Shown here: in pieces, positions 50,054 through 59,756 of the stretch
Position numbering within the stretch: the stretch's first letter is position 1
How the letters are laid out: every line of letters starts with the position of its first letter
Assembly: GCA_009693705.1 (NCBI GenBank)
Contig: SHWS01000005.1
Coordinates: 1 to 64,000 of the forward strand
Reading direction: 5' to 3'
From: Pelagibacteraceae bacterium
GTDB taxonomy: Bacteria; Pseudomonadota; Alphaproteobacteria; Pelagibacterales; Pelagibacteraceae
Length of the DNA: 64,000 nucleotides
Notes under the pieces: generated by a model
What the model saw: only the letters and a program-made list of their open reading frames with translations
Databases searched by the model: none
Told to the model about the DNA's origin: nothing
Program-made: the position numbers and the translations under genes

Positions 50054-50896
50054 ATGAAGTTATTAAGAGTAGGTCCAAAGGGTAAAGAAAAGCCAGCAAT
50101 ATTAGATAATACGGGGAAAATAAGAGATATCAGTTCTCATATAACTGATTTAAATCCAGATTATTTAAATTTTGAAACAATAGCTAAACTAGAAAAAATA
50201 AATTTATTAGCGCTTCCAGAACTTTCGTTAAGTGAAAGAATAGGTTCATGCATTACAAAGCCTGGTAAGTTTATAGCGATTGGTCTAAATTACTCTGATC
50301 ATGCAGCCGAAACTGGATTTCAAGTTCCAACTGAGCCAATTGTTTTTATGAAAGCTACAAGCTCAATCAATGGACCTAACGATGATATAGAAATTGTTTC
50401 AGGATCAAAAAAATTAGACTGGGAAGTTGAACTTGGAATTATAATTGGAAAAGGAGCTAAGCATATTTCAGAAAATCAAGCACAAGATCATATACTTGGT
50501 TACTGTGTGGTTAATGATATTAGTGAAAGAGAATGGCAAATCGAAAAAATGGGTCAGTGGGTTAAAGGTAAATCTCACGATACTTATGGACCAATCGGAC
50601 CTTATTTGGTTACTAAAGATGAGATTAAAGATGTCAATAATCTTAAAATGAGTTTAGATGTAAACGGCAATCGAATGCAAACAGGAAATACAAGTACGAT
50701 GGTTTTTAATGTAAATATAATTGTTTCTTATTTAAGTAAATTTATGTCCTTACAACCAGGTGATATCATTACCACAGGAACACCTCCTGGTGTTGGTATG
50801 GCCATGAAACCCCAAAAGTTTTTAAAAGCTAAAGATACTATGAGATTATCTATAGAAAATTTAGGAGAACAAAACTCTAAAGTGGCAGAGCTATAA
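50054..50896 (+). CDS. Fumarylacetoacetate hydrolase family (2,4-diketo-3-deoxy-sugar-acid hydrolase-like)
   Basis: IGLNYSDHAAETGFQVPTEPIVFMKATSSINGPND, DWEVELGIIIGKGAKHI, GDIITTGTPPGVGMAMKP. Confidence 0.87.
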   Translation: MKLLRVGPKGKEKPAILDNTGKIRDISSHITDLNPDYLNFETIAKLEKINLLALPELSLSERIGSCITKPGKFIAIGLNYSDHAAETGFQVPTEPIVFMKATSSINGPNDDIEIVSGSKKLDWEVELGIIIGKGAKHISENQAQDHILGYCVVNDISEREWQIEKMGQWVKGKSHDTYGPIGPYLVTKDEIKDVNNLKMSLDVNGNRMQTGNTSTMVFNVNIIVSYLSKFMSLQPGDIITTGTPPGVGMAMKPQKFLKAKDTMRLSIENLGEQNSKVAEL

Positions 50897-50977
50897 AAAA
50901 TTTGATATTAAAATTATTTAAATAAATAGAGAATGAGGCCTTATCTTAGCTAATAAAAATTTAGAAATTTAAATTGC

Positions 50978-51865
50978 ATGGATAATATTAGAACTTCAAA
51001 TCCCAAAGTTCTCTGGAGAACAAATTGTCAACTTGGAGAGGGAACATTATGGGTAAAAGAGCATAACTCAATATATTTCGTAGACATTAAAAACAAAAAA
51101 ATTTTTTCATTAAATATAAAAAATAGTAAAAAAAAAATTTTTAAAACAAATAAAGAAATAGGATTTATAGCTCATATCAAAGAAAATATTTTTGTCCTTG
51201 GTCTTCAAGGAGAGCTAAGAATTCAAAATTTAAAAACTAATAGAATAATTAAGTCAATTTTTATTGAACCTGAAATAAAATTAAATCGAGTTAATGATGG
51301 TAAAACTGATCCAGCGGGTAATCTTTGGTTTGGTACTATGGATAATTTAGAAAGAAAAATAGAAAATGGATCTTTATATAAATTAGACAAATATTTGTCA
51401 CTTACTAAGGTTGACACTAACTATATGATTACTAATGGTCCTGCTTTTATAGATCAATATAACTTTTACCATACAGACAGTAGAAAAAGAACAATTTATA
51501 AAATTAAAGTAAACGAAAAAAATAAGATTATAAATAAAAAAATATTTAAAAAGTTTTCTATAAAAGAAGGGGTTCCTGATGGAATGACTTTAGATAGAAA
51601 TAAAAATCTTTGGGTTGCGCATTACCATGGTGGGTGTCTTTCAGTGTTTAATAAGAAAAGTAATTTAATTCACAGAATTCAATTGCCTGCAAAAAATATA
51701 ACTAATTGTACATTCGGTGGGGACAACAATTCTGAACTTTTTATTACGAGCGCTAAAAAAGGAATGAATAAAGCTGATCTTAAAAAAAATAAATACTCTG
51801 GTTCACTTTTTAGTGTTAAAACAAACACAAGAGGTTTTGTGCAAAAGAAGTTTATTTTAAAATGA
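50978..51865 (+). CDS. SMP-30/gluconolactonase family protein
   Basis: CQLGEGTLWVKEHNSIYFVDIKNKKI, RVNDGKTDPAGNLWFGTMD, EGVPDGMTLDRNKNLWVAHY. Confidence 0.9.
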   Translation: MDNIRTSNPKVLWRTNCQLGEGTLWVKEHNSIYFVDIKNKKIFSLNIKNSKKKIFKTNKEIGFIAHIKENIFVLGLQGELRIQNLKTNRIIKSIFIEPEIKLNRVNDGKTDPAGNLWFGTMDNLERKIENGSLYKLDKYLSLTKVDTNYMITNGPAFIDQYNFYHTDSRKRTIYKIKVNEKNKIINKKIFKKFSIKEGVPDGMTLDRNKNLWVAHYHGGCLSVFNKKSNLIHRIQLPAKNITNCTFGGDNNSELFITSAKKGMNKADLKKNKYSGSLFSVKTNTRGFVQKKFILK

Positions 51866-54564
51866 TAAAAAAAAGAGATTTATATTACGAAAGAATACCC
51901 ACAAAACTTTTAAGAGAAGATGTTAGATTATTAGGAACATTTCTTGGCAAAGTCATAAAAGATCAAGAAGGTGATATTTTTTTTAAGTTAGTTGAGAGGT
52001 TAAGAATACTCTCAAAGACATCGTTATACGATAAAAATAAAAGTAAGGTTTTTTTAAAAATCTCGAAAGAAATTATAAAATTATCACCTCATCAAATATT
52101 TAAATTGACAAGGTCTTTCTCACATATTTTAAATTTAATGAATTTAGCAGAGTCATTGGATGCTTCAAGAAAACTTAATGAGCATGAAAATGCTCCTCAA
52201 AAAAATAAAGATCAAACTTTATTCATCGAGGATATAATTGAAAATTTTGTTAAGAACAAAAATATTTCAGCTGATGAAATTTATGAAGAGGTAAAAAATT
52301 TAGACATCGGTGTTGTTTTGACCGCTCACCCAACAGAAGTAAAAAGAAGAACTCTTATCAAAAAATATGCAGATTTGATTGAATTATTGGAGCAACGACA
52401 TCTTTATAAAAAATATCCTTCAAAAATTATTGATATTGATAGAAAACTTTATACTGAAATTTCAGTTATCTGGAAAACCGATGATTTAAAAAGAGTAAAA
52501 CCGACACCTTTGGATGAAGCTAAATGGGGACTTGCGGTTATAGAGGATAGTTTATGGGACACTATTCCCAAGGTTCATAAAAGGTTAAACGATATTTTTA
52601 AAAAAAATCTAGGAAAAGATCTCCCTAACAATTTTAATCCTATCACATTTGGATCTTGGATGGGAGGTGACAGAGACGGTAATCCATATGTAACTGCTGA
52701 AGTAACAAAACAAGTTATTCTACATTCAAGATGGCAAGCAGCAAAATTATATGAAAAAGAATTCTCGCAATTAATTCAAGATCTATCCATAAAAGAATGT
52801 TCAGCTAAAATAAAAAAATTTACAGGTAAAACATTTGAACCATACAGAGTTTATTTAAGACCAATTAGAGACAAGTTAAGATTAACCCATTTATTAATTG
52901 AGAGACATTTAAATCAGAAAAAACCTTTAGATGAAAGTAAGTTATTACAAGATAAAAATGAAATTTTAAAACCACTTAGAACAGTAAGAGAATCTTTGGT
53001 TTTAAATAAAGGTCAACATATTGCAGATTTTAATTTATTAGATTTAATCAGAAGAACTAAATGTTTTGGTATAAGTCTTGTAAAATTAGATATAAGACAA
53101 GAGACAGCCAGACATCAAAAATTACTAAATGAAATTATTAAAAAAAGACATAAAATAGATTATTTAAATTTATCTGAGGCTAAAAAAATAAATTTACTTT
53201 CTTCTTTAATAAAACAAAAAAAATTTTTTGTAGGTAAAATAAATATAACAGGCTCTGAAAATAAGGAAGTCTGGAATACATTTGAAGAACTAACGCGACA
53301 TCCAAGTGATTGTCTTGGAGCCTATGTAATATCAATGACATCTAAAGCTTCTAATATTTTAGAAGTTTATTTTTTGCAAAAGCAATCGAAAATAAAAAAT
53401 TTATTAAGAGTTGTTCCACTTTTTGAAACCTTAGAAGACTTAAAAAATGCAAGAGAAGTTATGGAAAATCTTTTTAAACTATCTTGGTATCGAAAATTAA
53501 TTAACAACACTCAAGAGGTTATGATTGGTTATTCGGACTCAAGTAAAGATGCCGGCAAACTGTCTGCTACATGGTATGTATATAAACTCCAGGAAGAACT
53601 AAGAAATTTAGCTAAAAAATTTAAAATTAAATTGACTTTCTTCCATGGCAGAGGAGGGTCACCCGGTAGAGGAGGTGGACCAATACAAGCAACCTTAAAA
53701 TCACAACCGTCAGGAACAGTTAATGGAAGAATACGTATTACTGATCAAGGTGAGGTTATTCAGCAAAAATATGGCTATAAGCCTTTAGCTGAATACAATC
53801 TTTGTAGTTATGTTGGCGCAGTTATGGAAGCAACTTTAAATCCGCCTCCAAAATCCAAAGAAAATTGGCGTAGTTTGATTGAAAAAATGTCAGAAATTTC
53901 AACTTTAGTTTACCGAAAAAATATTAACCAAAGTGAGGATTTTATTAGATATTTTAAAACAGTAACACCGCATAAATCATTAAGTAAACTTTCTATTGGT
54001 TCAAGACCTTCCAAAAGAAAAAATATTGATAATATTCAAAGTTTAAGAGCAATCCCATGGGTTTTTGCATGGACGCAAATTCGTTTAATGCTTCCAGCTT
54101 GGTTAGGAACTACAGAAGCATTAAAATATGCCTCAAGAAAAGAATTTTCTAAAACACTATATGATATGGAAAAAAATTGGCCCTATTTTAATTCAACCAT
54201 GGATATTTTAGATATGGTAATTACAAAAGTAGATCCAGAAATTTCAGTCATATATGAAAATAATTTAGCAGATGAGTCATTAAAAAAAATAGGAAATAAA
54301 TTACGTCATCAATTTGATACGTTAGTTAAATTGCACAATAAAATTACACCCAATGAAGTAGTTAAAGAAAGAAAGCAATTCAGAAAATCGTTATTTGTAA
54401 GAAACAATTACACAGAAATGCTAAATTTGTTACAAGCAAATATCATGAAAAAAATTAATGATAAAAAATTTAAAACATACAAAAAATCTGACCAAAAATT
54501 TCTTGACGATGCCTTATTGACTTCGATTGCTGGTATTTCGGCTGCTATGAAGAATACAGGTTAA
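51862..54564 (+). CDS. ppc: Phosphoenolpyruvate carboxylase
   Basis: VLTAHPTEVKRRTL, FGSWMGGDRDGNPYVTAEVT, MIGYSDSSKDAG, FFHGRGGSPGRGGGP. Confidence 0.97.
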   Translation: MIKKRDLYYERIPTKLLREDVRLLGTFLGKVIKDQEGDIFFKLVERLRILSKTSLYDKNKSKVFLKISKEIIKLSPHQIFKLTRSFSHILNLMNLAESLDASRKLNEHENAPQKNKDQTLFIEDIIENFVKNKNISADEIYEEVKNLDIGVVLTAHPTEVKRRTLIKKYADLIELLEQRHLYKKYPSKIIDIDRKLYTEISVIWKTDDLKRVKPTPLDEAKWGLAVIEDSLWDTIPKVHKRLNDIFKKNLGKDLPNNFNPITFGSWMGGDRDGNPYVTAEVTKQVILHSRWQAAKLYEKEFSQLIQDLSIKECSAKIKKFTGKTFEPYRVYLRPIRDKLRLTHLLIERHLNQKKPLDESKLLQDKNEILKPLRTVRESLVLNKGQHIADFNLLDLIRRTKCFGISLVKLDIRQETARHQKLLNEIIKKRHKIDYLNLSEAKKINLLSSLIKQKKFFVGKINITGSENKEVWNTFEELTRHPSDCLGAYVISMTSKASNILEVYFLQKQSKIKNLLRVVPLFETLEDLKNAREVMENLFKLSWYRKLINNTQEVMIGYSDSSKDAGKLSATWYVYKLQEELRNLAKKFKIKLTFFHGRGGSPGRGGGPIQATLKSQPSGTVNGRIRITDQGEVIQQKYGYKPLAEYNLCSYVGAVMEATLNPPPKSKENWRSLIEKMSEISTLVYRKNINQSEDFIRYFKTVTPHKSLSKLSIGSRPSKRKNIDNIQSLRAIPWVFAWTQIRLMLPAWLGTTEALKYASRKEFSKTLYDMEKNWPYFNSTMDILDMVITKVDPEISVIYENNLADESLKKIGNKLRHQFDTLVKLHNKITPNEVVKERKQFRKSLFVRNNYTEMLNLLQANIMKKINDKKFKTYKKSDQKFLDDALLTSIAGISAAMKNTG

Positions 54565-55272
54565 ATGTTAGAATTATTAATTGCTTTTGGAGCAGGCCTA
54601 GTGAGTTTTTTATCTCCCTGCGTTCTTCCATTAATACCTGGTTATATATCATATATTTCTGGCCAATCATTAAAAGAAATTTTGGAAAATAAAAAAATAA
54701 ATTTTCTTCCTCTCTTATTATTTTGTCTTGGATTTTCAACAGTTTTTATTATTTTAGGAGCAACAATTTCTTTTATAGGACAAATTTTTTTACAAAATTC
54801 AGAAACTTTAAGAATTGTGGCTGGAACAATAATTATAATTTTATCCTTACAATTAATTGGAATTATTAATATTAATTTTTTAAATTTAGAAAAAAGATTT
54901 GATACAAAAAAATCAAGAAATGTTTTATTTCCATATGTTATTGGTTTAGCTTTTGGGTTTGGATGGACCCCTTGCATTGGTCCTATTCTAGGATCTATTT
55001 TGGCTTTAGCTTCAGTGGAAGAAACATTATCGAGATCAATCATTTTATTAAGTTTTTATTCTTTGGGGTTAGCATTTCCATTTGTTTTATCTGGATATTT
55101 AACTCAAAGGTTTTTAATTTTTTCTAAAAATTTTAAAAAAAATATAAATTTAATTTCTAAGATTGGAGGAATAATCCTTCTAATTACAGGTTTTTTAATT
55201 TTAACTAATCAATTACAATCCATTGGTTTTTATATTCTTAATACATTTCCTTTTATGCAAAAATTCGGTTAA
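54565..55272 (+). CDS. Cytochrome c biogenesis protein CcdA-like
   Basis: GAGLVSFLSPCVLPLIPGYISYISG, LAFGFGWTPCIGPILGSILALAS. Confidence 0.93.
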   Translation: MLELLIAFGAGLVSFLSPCVLPLIPGYISYISGQSLKEILENKKINFLPLLLFCLGFSTVFIILGATISFIGQIFLQNSETLRIVAGTIIIILSLQLIGIININFLNLEKRFDTKKSRNVLFPYVIGLAFGFGWTPCIGPILGSILALASVEETLSRSIILLSFYSLGLAFPFVLSGYLTQRFLIFSKNFKKNINLISKIGGIILLITGFLILTNQLQSIGFYILNTFPFMQKFG

Positions 55273-55281
55273 AAGGATTGC

Positions 55282-55863
55282 ATGAAAATTTATCAAATAG
55301 ACTCTAGTGCAAGAAAAAAAGGCTCAACCTCACGTGCTCTTGCAAAAAAATTATTAGATAAGATTAAAAAGCCAGGAGACGAAGTTGTTTACAGAGATTT
55401 AGATGATGAAATGTTTTTTGTATCAGGTTTAACTGAGTCAGGAATGAAAATTGACGATAAGGATAAAACTGAACATCATAAAAAAATGTTTGAATTATCT
55501 GATAAGCTCGTCAAAGAATTGAAAGAAAGTGATATTATTATAATTTCTGCTCCAATGTACAATTATGGTCCTCCCGCTACGTTAAAAGCTTGGTCAGATT
55601 TAGCAGCGAGAATAGGAGAAACTTTTAAATTTAAACCAAACGGTAGACGGGAAGGGTTGCTTAAAAATAAGCGAGCTTACTTAGTTGTCACTTCTGGAGG
55701 AACTAAGATAAATGGTGTAGAAGATTTTTTAACCCCATGGTTAAAATTTGTTTTAAATTTTTTTGGCATTGAAAAAGTTGATATAGTTAGCGCAGATCAG
55801 ATGGCATTAGATTATGAAAAATCTATTAAGAATGCAGAAGCCCAAATTGACAAACTAAGTTAA
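55282..55863 (+). CDS. FMN-dependent NADH-azoreductase-like
   Basis: QIDSSARKKGSTSRALAKKLLDKI, IISAPMYNYGPPATLKAWSDLAARIGETFKF. Confidence 0.87.
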   Translation: MKIYQIDSSARKKGSTSRALAKKLLDKIKKPGDEVVYRDLDDEMFFVSGLTESGMKIDDKDKTEHHKKMFELSDKLVKELKESDIIIISAPMYNYGPPATLKAWSDLAARIGETFKFKPNGRREGLLKNKRAYLVVTSGGTKINGVEDFLTPWLKFVLNFFGIEKVDIVSADQMALDYEKSIKNAEAQIDKLS

Positions 55864-55962
55864 AGATCACACTTTGTTTTGATAGAATTAATTTTATTTT
55901 TTTATAGAAAATTATTTGAAATTTAACTTTAATCAAACTTAATAAAATAGTATGAATAAAAA

Positions 55963-56769
55963 GTGTTAGAATTTAACTTAAAAAAATACTCTATTTATGC
56001 AAATTTCTTAAATAGTTTAGCCAAAGATCTTACAAAATTTTATTATTTGAAGTTAAACCGTACTTTTAAAATTTCTAATAAGCTCAAAAGTGCAGGTTAT
56101 GATCCAGTAACTTCATCTGATCGTGCTTTTGAAAAATTTATTAGATTGAAAATAAAAAAAAGATTTCCTGATCACCAAATTATTGGCGAGGAATTTGGTC
56201 ATAAAATATCAAAAAGTCAATATACCTGGGTAATCGACCCAATTGATGGTACTAGATCTTTTGTAATAGGCAATCCAACCTGGAGTAATTTAATTTCTTT
56301 GAATTATAAAGGTTACCCTGTTTTAGGTTTGGCAAATTTTCCAGTGCTTAAAAAATACTATTTAAATTATTCTGATAAAATTGCTTATGTTGTTGAAAAT
56401 GGCAAAAGAAGAAAAATATCTGTAAATAAAAAAGCAACTTCAAAAAACATGAAAGTTGCAGGTGCTTTTCATGGCTGGTTGTCGTTTGATAAACAAAAAA
56501 AAATACCTGAAGTTTTAAAGCTAATTCAATTTCCTTGTAGCGATGCATTAAGTTATTCACACCTAGCAGAAGGAAAAATTGATATTGTTATTCAATGTTC
56601 AAATAAAATTTGGGATATTCATCCAGTAATCCCAATAATTAAAGCTGCTGGAGGTCATATCAATACTTGGGATAACCGCGACGCTGTGAATGCAGGAAAT
56701 ATTTTGGTTTCATCAAATAAAATGATACATAATAAATTTTTAAAATTATTAAAACCAGTTTCAAAATGA
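55963..56769 (+). CDS. Inositol-monophosphatase family, histidinol-phosphatase (HisN)-like
   Basis: GTG start; GYDPVTSSDRAFEKFIR, IIGEEFG, WVIDPIDGTRSFVIGNPTW, WDIHPVIPIIKAAGG. Confidence 0.87.
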   Translation: MLEFNLKKYSIYANFLNSLAKDLTKFYYLKLNRTFKISNKLKSAGYDPVTSSDRAFEKFIRLKIKKRFPDHQIIGEEFGHKISKSQYTWVIDPIDGTRSFVIGNPTWSNLISLNYKGYPVLGLANFPVLKKYYLNYSDKIAYVVENGKRRKISVNKKATSKNMKVAGAFHGWLSFDKQKKIPEVLKLIQFPCSDALSYSHLAEGKIDIVIQCSNKIWDIHPVIPIIKAAGGHINTWDNRDAVNAGNILVSSNKMIHNKFLKLLKPVSK

Positions 56770-57329
56770 TACCAGCCTCAGCACAAAAAATTATAGATTT
56801 TTGGTTTAAAGAAACACCATCAGAGTTACACTTTAAAAAAGACGAAAATCTTGATCAAAAAATTAAAGATAAATTTTTAAAAGATCACGAGTCTGCCAGT
56901 CAAAATAAATATGATGATTGGCAAGATAGTCCTATGAGTTGTTTAGCATTAGTTATTATTTTTGATCAATTTTCGAGAAATATTTTTAGGAATAACAAAA
57001 AAGCTTTTGCACAAGATTATAAAGCAAGATTAATAGTAAATGAAGCGGTTTATTCAGGATACCTTGAGACTATAAATGAAAGTCAGAGACTATTTATGAT
57101 TTTACCATTAATACATAGTGAGGAGATTAATGATCATGACATGGCTTATTATCTTTTGAATAAATACTTAAAAGATTATCCTGATTATAATCAAATTAAA
57201 AAATCATGGAAAGACCACACAAATATTATTAAAAGATTTCATCGATATCCTCATCGAAATCAAATTTTAGAAAGATCATCAACGAATGAAGAAATTGAAT
57301 TTTTAAAAATTTCAAATTCCTCTTGGTAA
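56766..57329 (+). CDS. DUF924 family protein
   Basis: IIDFWFKETPSELHFKKDENLDQKIKDKFLKDHE, LALVIIFDQFSRNIFRNNKKAFAQD. Confidence 0.88.
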   Translation: MIPASAQKIIDFWFKETPSELHFKKDENLDQKIKDKFLKDHESASQNKYDDWQDSPMSCLALVIIFDQFSRNIFRNNKKAFAQDYKARLIVNEAVYSGYLETINESQRLFMILPLIHSEEINDHDMAYYLLNKYLKDYPDYNQIKKSWKDHTNIIKRFHRYPHRNQILERSSTNEEIEFLKISNSSW

Positions 57330-57409
57330 TTATTAATTTTAAATATTATAGAAAAGATTTGATACTCACTTGTCTGTGATGATAATCCGAAAATATTATC
57401 AACATATAA

Positions 57410-57880
57410 TTATTTTAATTTCTGAAATTCCTCATCAGCTCTAGCATCTTTTAATTTTTTATTTAACTCTTTACTTATGATTTGTTTTCCAAATGGAACG
57501 AAGGCAACAGGTACCATTTTGAAATGAGCAATAATATTTGGTATTGCTATAATCGTCCAAAAAAAGAAAATATTTAATATACCAGCCAATATATGTGCTG
57601 CTGCTATGATCCATCCAAACGTAAATACCCAAACAACATTACCCAAAACTCTCACAATAGGAGATGCCTTTTCAAAATTTGTTTCATCGCCTTTTTTTTC
57701 TTTGAATGATTTTAAATATTTTGTTGATACTATTTCTCTTCCGAAAGGTAAAAAACTATACTTAATCGCTGGCCATAAGAATGGCAAAAGAGGAAAAAAA
57801 ATTATTCCTCCTAAAAAATATAGCAGGGGTACGTAAAATGATGTTACTAACCATAAAATATTTGCTAAAAATAACAGCAT
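57410..57880 (-). CDS. YccF-domain inner membrane protein
   Basis: Two YccF repeats (FLPFGREIVS; FVPFGKQIIS). Confidence 0.8.
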   Translation of the reverse strand: MLLFLANILWLVTSFYVPLLYFLGGIIFFPLLPFLWPAIKYSFLPFGREIVSTKYLKSFKEKKGDETNFEKASPIVRVLGNVVWVFTFGWIIAAAHILAGILNIFFFWTIIAIPNIIAHFKMVPVAFVPFGKQIISKELNKKLKDARADEEFQKLK

Positions 57881-57940
57881 TTTTTCTTCTTTTAAATTAT
57901 AAGTAGATATTCTTAAATAAACATTAAGATTACAACTTAA

Positions 57941-58218
57941 TTATCTAATTTTATTCTTAAATTGCTCTTTAAAGTCGTAAAATAAATCAATGACATCCTT
58001 CATTTGTGAGTTAAGTTTTACTTTATCGATCTTTTCCTCATAATTGTGTTTTTTTTTACACGTATCTTTGATCTCTTTTATTACATCTTGATTTTGAACT
58101 TTCTTAATATTTTTAATAACACAATCTTCAAATGATGAATCTATCTTTTGAGTTCCTTTGGAATTGCTTTGTTAAAGTAATGACAAGTAATGACAATTAT
58201 TAAAAAAACGAGAAGATA
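57941..58218 (-). pseudogene. Probable decayed small secreted-protein gene
   Basis: Minus strand: 58218-58141 frame encodes YLLVFLIIVITCHYFNKAIPKELKR*, an overlapping second frame to 57941 encodes ...SNSKGTQKIDSSFEDCVIKNIKKVQNQDVIKEIKDTCKKKHNYEEKIDKVKLNSQMKDVIDLFYDFKEQFKNKIR* without a usable start codon. Confidence 0.45.
58175..58194. repeat. Tandem duplication of 10-bp unit AAGTAATGAC
   Basis: Direct reading: aagtaatgac aagtaatgac; within the putative pseudogene. Confidence 0.8.
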
Positions 58219-58325
58219 CTAACTTATTTACAAAGTGAATTGGAATGTAATCTACTCTAACTTTTACTATTGAATAAGGTGTATTTAAGGTGGCTTAAAT
58301 ATTATAGATCAAAAACTTTTTTTCT

Positions 58326-58661
58326 TTAATTTACTCTTCCTAAATAATTTACCATAATTACACCAATGATAATAAATGCAATTCCAATTATTGCATATAA
58401 GTTTGGAATTTGATTATATTTTATCATTGCAAATATCAAAACACCTGTAACAGTTAATCCGCTATAAGTTGAATACGCAAAACCCACAGGAAGAACCGAC
58501 ATCGCTTTTGCAATTGAAAACATTGTAATACACATGCAAAGGATACACAAAATTGAGGGTGTTAATTTTGAAAAACCGTTGGATATTTTTGCAAAACTAT
58601 TTGAAGCTATCCCAAATGAAATTCCAAGAGCTAAAAATAAATATCCAAATAATGGTTTCAT
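58326..58661 (-). CDS. SMR-like small membrane protein B
   Basis: ~4 TM, SNSFAKISNGFSKLTPSI, LPVGFAYSTYSGLTVTGVL, IIGIAFIIIGVIMVNYLG. Confidence 0.75.
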   Translation of the reverse strand: MKPLFGYLFLALGISFGIASNSFAKISNGFSKLTPSILCILCMCITMFSIAKAMSVLPVGFAYSTYSGLTVTGVLIFAMIKYNQIPNLYAIIGIAFIIIGVIMVNYLGRVN

Positions 58662-58663
58662 AA

Positions 58664-58891
58664 TTAATCTTTAGACGCAATTCTATCAACCAATGGTCTA
58701 ATAATGGGTGATAACATCATTGCCGAAATTAGTGCAATTGGAAAAGCAAATGTCCAAGATTTAAACCATCTATCAAAATAATTATTTTCTAAGCCAGTAT
58801 TTATTGCTGTAATGACGCCACTCATAATTATACTTAATCCAAAAGACATAAAGATCAGGAATAAAAGTTGAGCAAATTTTTTTGAAATCAT
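58664..58891 (-). CDS. DUF2798-like two-TM protein
   Basis: LLFLIFMSFGLSIIMSGVITAINTGL...WFKSWTFAFPIALISAMMLSPIIRPLVDRI. Confidence 0.8.
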   Translation of the reverse strand: MISKKFAQLLFLIFMSFGLSIIMSGVITAINTGLENNYFDRWFKSWTFAFPIALISAMMLSPIIRPLVDRIASKD

Positions 58892-58894
58892 ATT

Positions 58895-59227
58895 TTAATT
58901 ATTTGCTAATAAATTAACCATCAATACACCGATAACAATGAAGGCTAAGCCTATTATTGAATATAGATTTGGTACTTGGTTAAATCTAATTATACCAACT
59001 ACAACAGTTGCAATAATAGTTAGACCAGCAAATGAAGCGTAAGTAATTCCCATTGGAATATTCTTCATGACTATTGAAAGCGCATACATGCACGCTACAA
59101 TTGTAATAGCAGTAATCACACTTGGAAAAAGAATAGTAAAACCTTCGGCACTTTTTGCAAAACTATTCGAAGTAACTCCCAGGAGAACAGCTAGGGCAAG
59201 AAACATATACGATGAAGCAAGATTCAC
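58895..59227 (-). CDS. SMR-like small membrane protein A
   Basis: ~4 TM, SNSFAKSAEGFTILFPSV, IPMGITYASFAGLTIIATV, IIGLAFIVIGVLMVNLL; paralogous to 58326-58661. Confidence 0.78.
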   Translation of the reverse strand: MNLASSYMFLALAVLLGVTSNSFAKSAEGFTILFPSVITAITIVACMYALSIVMKNIPMGITYASFAGLTIIATVVVGIIRFNQVPNLYSIIGLAFIVIGVLMVNLLANN

Positions 59228-59339
59228 CAGAATACTATAAATTAAATCTTATTAAATTTATATAATTATTTTGTTATCTTTAAACGTTAGTTTCAAAAAA
59301 ACAACTATTCTATCTTCAGATATATGATAAAGTTTTTTT

Positions 59340-59756
59340 ATGATTGAAAATTTTAATGGAATTATTTATTTAGTAATTTTTTTAATTCATTTTTTAATTT
59401 ACGCTGTTTTTGGTTTTAGATATTTGTTTGACACTAAATCATATCTTGATAAATACGGAATGGGCGATGGAGCAGCAATTACGTCGAGGTTTTTAGGAAG
59501 TATATATTTAGGTTCAGTTCTTATGGCGATCTGGGTAGGATTTATTCGAGCAGGAGGCTTAGAAAGCACTTGGGCTTTTTTTAATTTAATATTTCTTCAA
59601 AATGTCTGTACATTTATTTTTGCACTATGGTTTAATCAAAAAGGAAACTTGGGAGTTAATGAAAAAACTTCAACTTTTGGTATTTTTTCTCCTGGAATCT
59701 TAACAGTATTAAGTGCTATTCTTTGCTATGGATTAGCAGACAAGATTTATATTTAA
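59340..59756 (+). CDS. Hypothetical 4-TM membrane protein
   Basis: 138-aa hydrophobic ORF, FRYLFDTKSYLDKYGMGDGAAITSRFLGSIYLGS. Confidence 0.65.
   Translation: MIENFNGIIYLVIFLIHFLIYAVFGFRYLFDTKSYLDKYGMGDGAAITSRFLGSIYLGSVLMAIWVGFIRAGGLESTWAFFNLIFLQNVCTFIFALWFNQKGNLGVNEKTSTFGIFSPGILTVLSAILCYGLADKIYI

Noticed and set aside
54642-55043. 133-aa minus-strand ORF
   Set aside because: Antisense to ccdA-like gene, which has clear family motifs.
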